Source: Bradyrhizobium sp. OK095 (GTDB lineage Bacteria; Pseudomonadota; Alphaproteobacteria; Rhizobiales; Xanthobacteraceae). Taken from it: a stretch of 64,000 nucleotides of DNA. The stretch spans positions 124,001-188,000 of the forward strand of contig NZ_FOBX01000004.1 in the NCBI RefSeq assembly GCF_900109945.1, in the 5' to 3' direction. The position numbers were made by a program, and so were the translations under genes. Below the pieces are notes generated by a model. That model did no database searches. It worked only from the letters and a program-made list of their open reading frames with translations, and was not told where the DNA came from. The stretch's first letter is position 1; the number at the start of each line of letters is the position of its first letter. Positions 50,177-58,567 of the stretch are shown here, piece after piece.

Positions 50177-50991
50177 ACGCGCAGCCTTCTGTCACCGCAA
50201 AGCCGTCCGGCGCACAACGCGCGATGCGCTTCGTGCTTCCCGTTATCGTGTTTGCGGCAGGACTTCTGGCCTGGGAACTCGTGGTCCGCATCAAGGACAT
50301 CCCGCCTTACGTGCTGCCGGCGCCCTCAATCATTGTCCTGACGCTGATCAAGGACTGGGCGGTGCTGTCACAATCGCTTGTGGCCACGCTGCTGACCACG
50401 TTCGAAGGTTTTGTCGCTGCCAGCATCGGCGGCATCGCGCTGGCGCTGCTGTTCAACCAGTCGAAATGGGTGGAATATTCGCTCTTCCCCTATGCCATCG
50501 TGCTCCAGGTGACGCCGGTGATCGCGATTGCGCCGCTGCTGCTGATCTATTTGGAGCAGCAGACCGCGGTCGTGGTCTGCGCCTTCATCGTCGCCTTTTT
50601 CCCGGTGCTCTCCAACACCACGCTCGGGCTGAATTCGGTTGATCGCAACCTCGCCGGGCTGTTCCAGCTCTATGGGGCCTCGCCACAGCAAGCCCTGCGC
50701 TTCCTGAAGCTGCCGGCAGCGCTGCCCTATATCCTCGGCGGCTTGCGCATCGCCGGCGGCCTGTCGCTGATCGGCGCGGTCGTGGCCGAAATTGCGGCTG
50801 GAACGGCCGGTGCCGGCTCCGGGCTCGCCTACAGAATCGCCGAATCCGGCTACCGGTTGAACATACCCCGCATGTTCGCAGCGCTGCTTTTGTTATCGCT
50901 GGCCGGGATTGTCATCTATGGGGTGCTGGCGCTAGTTTCCCACCTCGTTTTACGGCGCTGGCACGAAAGCGCGCTTGGAAAGGAAAACTGA
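50173..50991 (+). CDS. ABC transporter permease, 272 aa
   Basis: A six-helix membrane protein of the NitT/TauT type, with the ATPase-contact loop LFQLYGASPQQALRFLKLPA (quoted to 20). The first hydrophobic stretch is FVLPVIVFAAGLLAWELVV. The start at 50173 overlaps the ATPase stop, and its own stop shares one base with the next ATG (TGATG). This completes the importer begun at 48313. Confidence 0.93.
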   Translation: MNAQPSVTAKPSGAQRAMRFVLPVIVFAAGLLAWELVVRIKDIPPYVLPAPSIIVLTLIKDWAVLSQSLVATLLTTFEGFVAASIGGIALALLFNQSKWVEYSLFPYAIVLQVTPVIAIAPLLLIYLEQQTAVVVCAFIVAFFPVLSNTTLGLNSVDRNLAGLFQLYGASPQQALRFLKLPAALPYILGGLRIAGGLSLIGAVVAEIAAGTAGAGSGLAYRIAESGYRLNIPRMFAALLLLSLAGIVIYGVLALVSHLVLRRWHESALGKEN

Positions 50992-51980
50992 TGTCTACCG
51001 GTTCGATTTCGTCCGACAAGATCGACCTTTTGATTTATGGACCGGTCCGGCCGATCCTCGAGAACGGGTTTTCCGATCATTTCGTCGTCCACAAGGCCGA
51101 GACGCGCGGCGACCTCGAGCGGCTGACGCCGGCGATCCGCGAAAAGATCCGCGGCATCGCGGTGACTGATCACACCGCCCGCGTCGACAAGGATTCATTG
51201 TCGCAATTGCCCAGGCTCGAACTCGTGTCCAGCTTCGGTGTCGGCTACGACCACGTCGATGCCAAATACGCGGCCGAGCGCAACATCATCGTCACCAACA
51301 CGCCTGATGTGCTGACCGAGGAGGTCGCCGACGTCGCGATGGGCCTTCTAATCTGCACTCTGCGCGAATTCATCAAGGCCGACCGTTATGTGCGTTCCGG
51401 TCTCTGGCAGACCCAGAACTATCCGCTCAGCGTCGGCTCGCTGCGCGACCGCAAGGTCGGCATCGTCGGCATGGGCCGGATCGGCCAGGCCATCGCGCGC
51501 CGGCTCGATGCCTCGCTGGTGCCGGTGGTCTATCACACCCGCAATCCGTCCAAGGACGTCTCCTACAAGCACTATCCCGACCTGATCGAGATGGCGAAGG
51601 CGGTGGATACGCTGATGGTGATCGTGCCCGGCGGCGCCAGCACCAACAAGATGGTCAATGCGGAGGTGTTCAAGGCGCTCGGTCCGCGCGGTGTGCTGGT
51701 CAACGTCGCGCGCGGCTCCGTGGTCGACGAGGCCGCGCTGGTGCAGGCGCTGAAATCCGGCACCATCCTCGCCGCCGGTCTCGACGTGTTCGCGGCCGAG
51801 CCGAACGTGCCGGACGAGCTCAAGAGCATGCAGAACGTCGTGCTGCTGCCGCATGTCGGCTCGGCCTCGGTGGTGACGCGCAACGCGATGAACCAGCTCG
51901 TGATCGACAACCTCAAATCATGGTTCTCAGGCAAGGCGCCGCTGACGCCGGTTGCGGAAACGCCGTTCAAGGGGCGCTGA
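50991..51980 (+). CDS. D-2-hydroxyacid dehydrogenase (NAD(P)-dependent), 329 aa
   Basis: The Rossmann motif GMGRIG is at 160-165. The catalytic set is complete: Arg241 in NVARGSVVDE, Glu270 in FAAEPNVP and His288 in LLPHVGSAS. SSFGVGYDHVD and NTPDVLTEEVADV are conserved in the glyoxylate/hydroxypyruvate reductase branch. It would interconvert a 2-oxo acid and its D-2-hydroxy acid in the cytoplasm. It is translationally coupled to the importer permease and the following inhibitor-like gene, so it may act on the imported compound. Confidence 0.93.
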   Translation: MSTGSISSDKIDLLIYGPVRPILENGFSDHFVVHKAETRGDLERLTPAIREKIRGIAVTDHTARVDKDSLSQLPRLELVSSFGVGYDHVDAKYAAERNIIVTNTPDVLTEEVADVAMGLLICTLREFIKADRYVRSGLWQTQNYPLSVGSLRDRKVGIVGMGRIGQAIARRLDASLVPVVYHTRNPSKDVSYKHYPDLIEMAKAVDTLMVIVPGGASTNKMVNAEVFKALGPRGVLVNVARGSVVDEAALVQALKSGTILAAGLDVFAAEPNVPDELKSMQNVVLLPHVGSASVVTRNAMNQLVIDNLKSWFSGKAPLTPVAETPFKGR

Positions 51981-52672
51981 TGTCTGGTCTTCGGGGCGTT
52001 GCATTCGCCGTCGCGGCCTGCTTGGCCGCGATCGGCATCGCACGTGCGCAGGATGCGACGACCCTGAAGAAAGAGATGCTCGGGCAGTGGGAGCTTTCGA
52101 CCACCGAGCGCAGCAAGACCTGCGTGGTCACGATGAAGGGCGATCCTGCGGGGCAGGGGTTCAAGCTGGAGCTTGAGCCGGCCTGCAAGGCGGCACTGCC
52201 CTTCACCAAGGACATCGTGGCCTGGAGCGTGAGGGGTCTCGACATCGTACGTTTGCAGGACGCGACCGGTGAATCCGTGATCGACTTCACCGAGGTCGAG
52301 GCCGGCATCTTCGAGGGCCTGCGGCAGGGCGAGGGCGTCTACATCCTGCAAGACCTCGCCGCGGCCCGCTCGATGGCCAAGTCGATGGACCAGATGATCG
52401 GCGACTGGTCGATCGTGCGCGGCAACGGCCAGCCGGTGTGCGGGCTGACGCTGACCAACACCGAGGCAGGCCCGGACAATTTCCAGGTCTTCCTCAAGCC
52501 GAGATGCGACGCGACCATCGCGCAGTTCAACCCGACGCAATGGCGGCTCGAACGTGGCCAGATCATCCTGATGTCGAAATCAGGCGACGTCTGGCAGTTC
52601 GAGGCCGACGACAACGCGCAGTGGCGGCGCGTTCCCGATGCCGCCGATCCCCTGATCATGCTGCGGCAGTAG
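51980..52672 (+). CDS. Secreted protein with two AprI/Inh-type domains, 230 aa
   Basis: A signal peptide (GVAFAVAACLAAIGIARAQ) precedes two similar lipocalin-like units: LGQWELSTTERSKTCVVTMK (about 31-50, quoted to 20) and IGDWSIVRGNGQPVCGLTLT (about 143-162). Each opens with Gly-x-Trp, then a cysteine, and a second cysteine about 23-27 residues later, as in the AprI/Inh metalloprotease inhibitors of Serratia and Pseudomonas. Tandem units are unusual. The start overlaps the stop of the hydroxyacid dehydrogenase by one base. No serralysin gene is in the window, so an inhibitor role is only family-based. Confidence 0.85.
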   Translation: MSGLRGVAFAVAACLAAIGIARAQDATTLKKEMLGQWELSTTERSKTCVVTMKGDPAGQGFKLELEPACKAALPFTKDIVAWSVRGLDIVRLQDATGESVIDFTEVEAGIFEGLRQGEGVYILQDLAAARSMAKSMDQMIGDWSIVRGNGQPVCGLTLTNTEAGPDNFQVFLKPRCDATIAQFNPTQWRLERGQIILMSKSGDVWQFEADDNAQWRRVPDAADPLIMLRQ

Positions 52673-52688
52673 GCGCCGCGAAACGCGA

Positions 52689-52735
52689 CCTCATCCTGAG
52701 GGCCCGCCATAGGGGGGCGTCTCGAAGGATGGCCG
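52689..52735. repeat. Short dispersed repeat fragment
   Basis: CCTCATCCTGAGG, then GGGCGTCTCGAAGGATGG, resembles a dispersed bradyrhizobial REP-like element; the CCTCATCCTGAGG core recurs at about 6985-6997. It lies between convergent genes. Confidence 0.5.
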
Positions 52736-52739
52736 CAGG

Positions 52740-54125
52740 CTACGTCGTCGTCTTGGGCGGCGGTGCGGTGCCTTGCGCCCATTTCTCCAGCTTGCCGAGC
52801 ATGCCCCAGGCGGTGAGCGCCAGCGAGATCGGCATTGCGAACTGGCCGAGGCCCGGCACCGCGGAGACGATCGTCCCGAGCAGTCCGGCAATGCCGCCCG
52901 CATTGGGGCTCGCCGTCACCGACGTGAGCAGCGCGGTGAGCACCGAGCCGCCGAGGCCGAGCGCGGTCTTCTTGCCGTCGAGCAGCTTGCCGATGGTTTC
53001 GCCGAGCGCGCCGTTGACCTGGCCGAGCACGGGCTTGCCGTCCTTGTTGAGCAGCGCGCCGAGCAGGTCGATCACCTGCTTCAACTGATCGACGGGCGCG
53101 GCGTTCGGCGCGCCCGGCGTGGGCATCCCGGGTACGGCGCCGGTCTTGTTGACGAGCGTCAGCAACCGCTCGAGCAGGTTGATCGGGTCGCCGGCTGCGG
53201 GCGCCGGGTTGTTCGGCGGTGCCAGCACCTTGGGTCCGGCTTGAAACAAACTCATCAGATCCTCCAGGCGCTTGAGAACGGGAGACAAGTCGGCCGGCTG
53301 GGCAACCGCCACGGATTGCTGTGCGGCCCGTGTAATGGCGGCGGTCGTCGCGCTGTCGAGGATCCCGGTGTCGCTCAGGCCGTGCTGCTGCTGAAACTGC
53401 ACCACCGCCGCCTTGGTCATCGGTCCGACGATGCCGTCTTCGTCCAGGCGGGGATTGGCGCCGAGCTTGTTGAGCGACTGCTGCATCAGCAGCGCCATCG
53501 GCGCCAGCGCTTCCTCCGGCTCGATGTGACCCGGTGCCAGCGGGGCATCATCCAGCGTGATCGACGGATCGAGCGCCATCATCGCCTGAAGGATCACCGC
53601 GGCGCCGAGTTGCGGATCGACCTTGTCTGGATCGAACACGCCGTCCGAGACGAACTTGCCGGCCCGTTGCTCGGGCGGACCGTAGATGTTCGACCCGCCC
53701 CAGAGATAGGGCGAGTTGACGCTCTTGTTGCGATAGCCGAAGCCGTTGAACTTCTCCAGCCGGAACAGGATTTTCGCGATGCCCCAGTCGCGTGCGTCGA
53801 GGAAACCCTCGAGCCTGAGCGCGTCCACGGCGCCGTCGACGAACGAGGCAAACGGGCCGCGGCCCCTCGGGACGATGGTCGTCATCCTGTGCAGCGACTG
53901 GCCGTTGCCGAGATAGGTGTCGAAGTCGAAATCGGATTCGCGCGAGTGAAGTATTGCGCAGAAAAACCATTTCACGCCGGTCTTGTCTTCGATCTGCTTG
54001 TAGATGTCCTTGCCCCTGAGCGCCTTGCGCGCCGTTTCGTTGGCGATGTCGGCGCGCGCCGGCCTGATCCTCATGTTCGACCAGTTTCTCTCGTACTCGG
54101 CCTTGATGTTTTCGAATGACACCAT
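52740..54125 (-). CDS. Lysozyme-family (COG5526-like) protein with peptidoglycan-binding domain, 461 aa
   Basis: The N-terminal domain (about 1-180) reads WFFCAILHSRESDFDFDTYL (quoted to 20), with Glu63 in the HSRES motif as likely catalytic acid, then FNGFGYRNKSVNSPYLWGGS and GKFVSDGVFDPDKVDPQLG. This matches phage- and chromosome-encoded lysozyme-like proteins. A PG_binding_1 domain follows (about 210-265, LDEDGIVGPMTKAAVVQFQQ). A long Pro/Ala/Leu linker leads to a C-terminal hydrophobic stretch (GIAGLLGTIVSAVPGLGQFA, about 405-440). There is no signal peptide. The ATG has GGGAG in front. No other phage gene is near. Confidence 0.85.
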   Translation of the reverse strand: MVSFENIKAEYERNWSNMRIRPARADIANETARKALRGKDIYKQIEDKTGVKWFFCAILHSRESDFDFDTYLGNGQSLHRMTTIVPRGRGPFASFVDGAVDALRLEGFLDARDWGIAKILFRLEKFNGFGYRNKSVNSPYLWGGSNIYGPPEQRAGKFVSDGVFDPDKVDPQLGAAVILQAMMALDPSITLDDAPLAPGHIEPEEALAPMALLMQQSLNKLGANPRLDEDGIVGPMTKAAVVQFQQQHGLSDTGILDSATTAAITRAAQQSVAVAQPADLSPVLKRLEDLMSLFQAGPKVLAPPNNPAPAAGDPINLLERLLTLVNKTGAVPGMPTPGAPNAAPVDQLKQVIDLLGALLNKDGKPVLGQVNGALGETIGKLLDGKKTALGLGGSVLTALLTSVTASPNAGGIAGLLGTIVSAVPGLGQFAMPISLALTAWGMLGKLEKWAQGTAPPPKTTT

Positions 54126-54430
54126 GTTCGGCTCCCGCAAATTGATGGATGATCGAAATGTCGTGCAAGTCAGATGTGGACCAGGCGCCGTGATCGGGGC
54201 GTGACTCCAGCGTGATCTGCGCGAATGTCGCAGCTTGCCGGTTGGGGCCATATGAAATGGCTTACAGATTTTGGCCCGCCAATCGGGGGCCCCTCGGTCC
54301 GAGGGCCGCCGCACGGCTGTCGCAACAGGCTGGCCGTCTGGCGCAACAAGCGAGCGGGGCTGCGACAATTAGTCTGGTCCGGGATCGTCCCGAACGCTAT
54401 GACTGCGGGCATCAACCGGGAGGATTCGGG

Positions 54431-54736
54431 ATGCTTCGAGCTGTTGGAATGGCGGTCTGTCTGACTGTTGCGATGGCGGTGCCGGCGCATGAGGCGGCAG
54501 CCCAGGACGCCGTCGGCGGCGCCATCATCGGCGGTGTCGGCGGGGCGATCCTCGGCGGCGCGCTCGGCGGAGGTCGCGGCGCTGCAATCGGCGCTGTCGT
54601 CGGTGCCGGCACGGGCGCTGCGATCGCCTCCGAAGGCGAGCGTCGCCGCTCCGGCTACTACGCCTATCAACGCGGCTGCTACATGCAGCGCCCCGACGGC
54701 CGCTACGTTCCGGTCGATCCCCGCTATTGTTATTGA
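54431..54736 (+). CDS. Secreted glycine-zipper protein, 101 aa
   Basis: The signal peptide is MLRAVGMAVCLTVAMAVPAHEAAAQ. A glycine zipper follows (GGAIIGGVGGAILGGALGGG, about 29-48), continuing as GAAIGAVVGAGTGAAIAS. The C-terminal YYAYQRGCYMQRPDGRYVPV (quoted to 20) has two cysteines and ends CY. Glycine-zipper proteins can insert into the outer membrane; the function is unknown. GGGAGG precedes the ATG by seven bases. An earlier in-frame start at 54212 has no support. Confidence 0.85.
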   Translation: MLRAVGMAVCLTVAMAVPAHEAAAQDAVGGAIIGGVGGAILGGALGGGRGAAIGAVVGAGTGAAIASEGERRRSGYYAYQRGCYMQRPDGRYVPVDPRYCY

Positions 54737-54975
54737 GCGATTGGCGACAGACGTGGGCGCCAATTTGACCCGGATTGCTGATGCACCCACGATGCAGGGT
54801 CGGATCAGCAATTTTGCGCGTCAAGCTGGATTGTGCCGCAGTCGCGGCAAAGGACGTTCCACATCAAGAGGGGGCTGGGGATCATCCATTGCCGGTAAGG
54901 TCGAATGGTGAAGCGTTCCCCCGGACCGGGTCAAAATGGCGACAAAACCCAAGCTCGTGGACGCGGTCAGCAGCC

Positions 54976-55200
54976 TCAGTTGACGGCGCGCGCGTGGACG
55001 ATCTCTCGGGCCTCGACTGGACGAACGTCGGACGCATCGAGGGTCACAACAGCAACGGTATCGCCAGACAGAGTCATGAACTCAACTTCGTAAGCTGCGC
55101 CCTTTTGATGCACCAGGACGACGGTACCAACATCACCAGCGGTTAGCCGCACCGTGGGTACGTCCCGCTTCAATACAACAAGATCCAATTCATTGATCAT
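54976..55200 (-). CDS. DUF4926-type small protein, 74 aa
   Basis: The protein reads MINELDLVVLKRDVPTVRLT and then GDVGTVVLVHQKGAAYEVEF, VVTLDASDVRPV: a small beta-barrel pattern typical of DUF4926 (GTVV..Y.VEF). Function is unknown; relatives are often found beside small toxin-like or unknown genes. It stands in an otherwise empty 650-bp stretch. The ATG at 55200 follows GGAGG by 10 bases; a TTG three codons upstream is less likely. No partner gene is visible on either side. Confidence 0.8.
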   Translation of the reverse strand: MINELDLVVLKRDVPTVRLTAGDVGTVVLVHQKGAAYEVEFMTLSGDTVAVVTLDASDVRPVEAREIVHARAVN

Positions 55201-55390
55201 CAGTACCAATCCTCCTCGGTACCAGGGTCACCAAGCGGGGGACATTATCCGGAGGCTCCACGAACCATCTTTGCCTCAGGGACGACGGCGCGATCCAAAT
55301 GAGTCAGGCGTGACATGTCCGGTTCTCATGCGTATCCCAAGAACCTGCAATTTCTAGCGATGCAAAGCGTGAGGGGCAACGGTATTGCCG

Positions 55391-56104
55391 CTAAATCAAC
55401 CGCATCCCCCTCAAACTCGCATGCCCGCCTCTGCCGACGATGATGTGATCATGCACGGCAATCCCCAACGGCTTGGCGATGTCGATGATCGCTTTCGTCA
55501 TCTGGATGTCCGCCTGCGACGGTGAGGGATCGCCTGAGGGATGGTTGTGCACCAGGATCAGCGCGGTCGCCGAGAGCTCAAGCGCGCGCTTGATCACTTC
55601 GCGCGGATAGACCGGGGTGTGGTCGACGGTGCCGGTCTGCTGCACCTCGTCGGCGATCAGCTGGTTGCGCTTGTCGAGGAAGAGCAGGCGGAATTGCTCC
55701 TTGTCTGAAAACGCCATGCTGGAGCGGCAATAGTCGATCACCTCGTTCCATGACGACAGCGCGTTGCGGCTGTTGACCTCGCCCTTGGCGACGCGATGCG
55801 TTGCCGCGGCGATCAGCTTGAGCTGGTTGATCGCGGGTTCGCCGACGCCGTCGATCTCGCGCAAGCGTGCCACCGGCGCGTGGATGACTTCCGCGAACGA
55901 ACCAAAAATCTTGATCAGTGTCTTCGCCAACGGCTTGGTGTCGCGCCGCGGCAGGGCCGGAAACAGCGCCATCTCCAATAGCTCGTAATCGCTCAGCGCA
56001 TCCGCGCCGGCGTTGTAGAAGCGCTCGCGCAGCCGCTCGCGATGGCCGTGATAGTGCGGCGCGTCCTCCGGGCTGGTCTTGTCGTGGTCGGGTTTGGCAG
56101 GCAT
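55391..56104 (-). CDS. radC: RadC-family (JAMM/MPN+) protein, 237 aa
   Basis: An N-terminal helix-hairpin-helix region ([20 protein letters not shown], about 81-100, quoted to 20) precedes the JAMM domain with [12 protein letters not shown] (185-196), in which His186, His188 and Asp192-like residues bind zinc. The catalytic glutamate lies earlier. RadC was named from a repair phenotype; its real function is uncertain. The start is not well defined; the ATG at 56104 is used, but a TTG at 56140 is possible. In many alphaproteobacteria radC lies beside map; here map is about 3 kb upstream on the same strand. Confidence 0.9.
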   Translation of the reverse strand: MPAKPDHDKTSPEDAPHYHGHRERLRERFYNAGADALSDYELLEMALFPALPRRDTKPLAKTLIKIFGSFAEVIHAPVARLREIDGVGEPAINQLKLIAAATHRVAKGEVNSRNALSSWNEVIDYCRSSMAFSDKEQFRLLFLDKRNQLIADEVQQTGTVDHTPVYPREVIKRALELSATALILVHNHPSGDPSPSQADIQMTKAIIDIAKPLGIAVHDHIIVGRGGHASLRGMRLI

Positions 56105-56189
56105 CGGCCATAACCATGCCGCACGGCGCGCGTTTTGCAACCAAGAAGTGTTGTAGCCCGGCGGCTCGCGGCCGCCGGGGAGTGCGCGC

Positions 56190-56576
56190 CTACGGTGCGA
56201 GGCCGCCGGGCGGGGTACAGATTTCGATCAGGACATTGCCCGGCGCGTTGCAATAGAAGTGCGGGACGGGCGCGCCGCCGCCGCGGTCCATGAAGGCGAT
56301 CCTGCCCGGGTTTAGACCCGCGGCCGACAGTTCGGCGTGCTTGGCCTTCACCTCGCCAGCCTCATCATAATAGAAGCCGACGTGAAAATTGGCGGGATAG
56401 CCCGCCGGCTCGCCCTTCTTGCCGCGCATCACGGTCAGAATGAAATCCTCCCTGTTGCGCAGGACGACGAGCGCGTCGCCCCGGGCCGCATAGGGTGTGA
56501 AGCCGAAGTAGCGCTCGAAGAAGGCGGCAAGCGCCGGGACGTCGGATGTCGCGAGGTTGAGATGTTGCAGTCGCAT
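56190..56576 (-). CDS. VOC-superfamily (glyoxalase-like) protein, 128 aa
   Basis: A single glyoxalase/bleomycin-resistance fold: [20 protein letters not shown] (quoted to 20) opens with a His that can bind metal, [12 protein letters not shown] gives the second, and [11 protein letters not shown] the C-terminal glutamate. The protein could be a small isomerase, dioxygenase or binding protein. AACGGAG precedes the ATG. Its neighbours are radC downstream and a TetR regulator divergent upstream at about 300 bp. Confidence 0.85.
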   Translation of the reverse strand: MRLQHLNLATSDVPALAAFFERYFGFTPYAARGDALVVLRNREDFILTVMRGKKGEPAGYPANFHVGFYYDEAGEVKAKHAELSAAGLNPGRIAFMDRGGGAPVPHFYCNAPGNVLIEICTPPGGLAP

Positions 56577-56838
56577 GGTTGCTCTCCGTTCAGGGTGAAA
56601 GAACGGACGAGGCGAGATCGCAACGCTTGAGCGGCGGCCGATAGGACACGGTGACACGACCCGCCGAGCAGCGTGACGATCGCGTCACTCTGTCCGGCCG
56701 TGGGTCCACCCATGGAAACGGTGGTAGAATTCCTGGAAGGTCAGGAACAGGCCGGGCTTACCAATCCGGCCATGCCTTTTTCGGCGCGGTTTCAATAGCA
56801 GCGATCCCGTCCGCGGGCAATGCCGCTGCAATCGATAA

Positions 56839-56867
56839 TTGACTATTTGTTCCAGAATAGCTATTGT
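56839..56867 (+). promoter_or_regulatory. Promoter of TetR gene with internal operator
   Basis: TTGACT (56839-56844) and TATTGT (56862-56867) are separated by 17 bp. The spacer contains TTCCAGAAT, whose complement ATTCTGGAA matches ATTATGGAAC in the second promoter. Transcription would start at or within a few bases of the ATG (56873), giving a leaderless message, consistent with the lack of a ribosome site. Confidence 0.6.
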
Positions 56868-56872
56868 CAGTC

Positions 56873-57439
56873 ATGGCAAGGACCAGGGAATTCGACAAGG
56901 ACGAGGTGCTCGACGCCGCGATCTCTGTGTTTCGCGAGCACGGCTTCGAGGGAACCTCGACGCCGATGCTTGTCGACGCCATGGGGATCGGCCGCCAGAG
57001 CATCTACGATACCTTTGGCGACAAATGGCAACTCTACTGTGAATCGGTCCGCCGCTACGCCACCGCCGAGACAGAGGCGCATCTGGTGGCGTTGCGTGGG
57101 TCGTCGCGGGCCATGGATGGGATCAAGGCCATGATCGCGCGCGTCGTTCGCGATGCGCATCTGGCCTGCCTCGGGGTTGGTTCAACCTGCGAGTTCGGTC
57201 GCACCCGGAACGATCTCACGGAGATACATCACGCTGCCGGGCGGACGCTCCGCCTGACAGTCTCAAAGCGAATTCGCGAAGCGCAGGCGGATGGCGATGT
57301 CGCGGCGGATGTCGATGCCGATGAAGCAGCGGAGTTCCTGCTGACGAGCTTCGCCGGCATCCGCATCGCCGCGCGCGGTGGCGCCAAGGGACGGCACTTG
57401 CGGGCGCTGGGTGACCTGGCTCTGCGCGCGCTGCGCTGA
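56873..57439 (+). CDS. TetR-family transcriptional regulator, 188 aa
   Basis: The helix-turn-helix is in EVLDAAISVFREHGFEGTST (quoted to 20) and VDAMGIGRQSIYDTFGDKWQ (about 35-54). The C-terminal domain should bind the inducer and form dimers; it contains LACLGVGSTCEFGRTRNDLT. It lies directly upstream of a quinone-oxidoreductase gene in the same direction, and both promoters hold a similar TGGAAC-type element, so it probably represses itself and its neighbour. No ribosome site precedes the ATG; a TTG start three codons earlier is the alternative. Confidence 0.92.
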   Translation: MARTREFDKDEVLDAAISVFREHGFEGTSTPMLVDAMGIGRQSIYDTFGDKWQLYCESVRRYATAETEAHLVALRGSSRAMDGIKAMIARVVRDAHLACLGVGSTCEFGRTRNDLTEIHHAAGRTLRLTVSKRIREAQADGDVAADVDADEAAEFLLTSFAGIRIAARGGAKGRHLRALGDLALRALR

Positions 57440-57445
57440 TTTTTT

Positions 57446-57474
57446 TTGACCAATTATGGAACGATCAATCAAAT
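57446..57474 (+). promoter_or_regulatory. Promoter of quinone-oxidoreductase gene with internal operator
   Basis: TTGACC (57446-57451) and TCAAAT (57469-57474) are 17 bp apart, just after the TetR stop. The spacer carries ATTATGGAACGATCAA, similar to the complement of the element in the TetR promoter (shared ATTxTGGAAC and TCAA at equal spacing). The predicted start is within about 10 bases of the ATG. Confidence 0.55.
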
Positions 57475-57487
57475 ATGGAGCGACAAG

Positions 57488-58456
57488 ATGAAGGCCGTTG
57501 TGATGAATCGTAAGGGGGGCCCCGACGCGATTGCCTATGTCGAGTGGCCCGACCCGGTCATGGGTCCGGGTGACGTGTTGGTCGAGGTTGCTGTCGCAGG
57601 CGTCAACTTCATGGACGTGGGTGTCAGGCAAGGAATGGCCTGGACCGCCATGCCCGATCCGAAAATCCTGGGCGTCGAAGGCGCGGGCCGGGTTCTCGCG
57701 GTTGGCGAGGCCGTCGATGGCATCCGGATCGGCCAGCGCGTGGCCTGGGTCTATGCGCCCGGAAGCTATGCCGACAGGCTCGTTATCCCGGCGACGTCGC
57801 TCGTGCTGGTGCCCGATGCCATCGATGATCGGACCGCTGCGTCGGTGATGATGCAGGGGCTCACCGCCAGCCATTTTGCGACGGATTTCTATCCGGTGCA
57901 GCAAGGCGATATCGCTCTCGTACACGCCGCCGCAGGCGGCGTCGGTCTGCTCCTGACCCAGATCATCAAGCTGAGAGGCGGATACGTGATTGGCCGCGTT
58001 TCGTCAGCCGACAAGGTGGCGGTTGCGAAGGACGCGGGTGCAGATCATGTGATCGTCGATACCGAAGGCCGTTTCGCCGGCGAAGCGGTGCGGCTGTCGG
58101 GCGGCGAGGGTGTGCATGTCGTCTATGACGGCTCGGGACCCAAGACCTTCCAGGGCTCGCTCGAAGCGCTCCGGCGCTCGGGCACGTTCTGCTGGTACGG
58201 ACCCGTGCTCGGCGGACCGGGGCCGCTCGACATCATGAGCCTGCCGAGGAGCATCAAAATCGGCTACGCGACGTTCTTCGACCACATTCATACGCCGCAA
58301 CTGTTGCGGTCCCGCGCGGCCCGTCTCTTCGACTGGATCATCGAGGGCAAACTCAGGATCAGAATCGGCGGGGAATATCCCTTGGCGGCTGCGGCCAAAG
58401 CCCACGCCGACATGGAGAGCCGCGCGACGACCGGTAAGCTGCTCTTGATCCCGTGA
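57488..58456 (+). CDS. Quinone oxidoreductase-like MDR enzyme (zinc-free), 322 aa
   Basis: MKAVVMNRKGGPDAIAYVEW and VLVEVAVAGVNFMDVGVRQG (both quoted to 20) open the GroES-like domain. ALVHAAAGGVGLLLTQIIKL has the AAxGGVG NADP motif, and GGEGVHVVYDGSGPKTFQGS continues the Rossmann fold. No structural-zinc cysteines are present. It belongs to the quinone oxidoreductase/zeta-crystallin group that reduces quinones or enones with NADPH. Control by the TetR upstream is likely. GGAG precedes the ATG but may lie at the very 5' end of the message. Confidence 0.92.
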   Translation: MKAVVMNRKGGPDAIAYVEWPDPVMGPGDVLVEVAVAGVNFMDVGVRQGMAWTAMPDPKILGVEGAGRVLAVGEAVDGIRIGQRVAWVYAPGSYADRLVIPATSLVLVPDAIDDRTAASVMMQGLTASHFATDFYPVQQGDIALVHAAAGGVGLLLTQIIKLRGGYVIGRVSSADKVAVAKDAGADHVIVDTEGRFAGEAVRLSGGEGVHVVYDGSGPKTFQGSLEALRRSGTFCWYGPVLGGPGPLDIMSLPRSIKIGYATFFDHIHTPQLLRSRAARLFDWIIEGKLRIRIGGEYPLAAAAKAHADMESRATTGKLLLIP

Positions 58457-58567
58457 GCGGTGATAGCTTTAAAAAAATCGCCCGGACTGTCTTAATCGCC
58501 CGGCATCGTTCGTCTCAGCGGTGTTGGCCACTCTGCGTGGCCGATATTCCGCAAAGGGAGACCATCG

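Noticed and set aside
52740..54736. Prophage remnant
   Set aside because: Only a lysozyme-family gene resembles phage; no capsid, tail, integrase or holin genes are near.
54737..55390. Additional small genes around the DUF4926 gene
   Set aside because: Short frames here lack ribosome sites, plausible composition or family features; only the DUF4926 frame is convincing.
58477..58510. Direct repeat AATCGCCCGG upstream of the ABM gene as an operator
   Set aside because: Two copies 20-odd bases apart are visible, but there is no dyad, and the flanks give no promoter fit; chance cannot be excluded.
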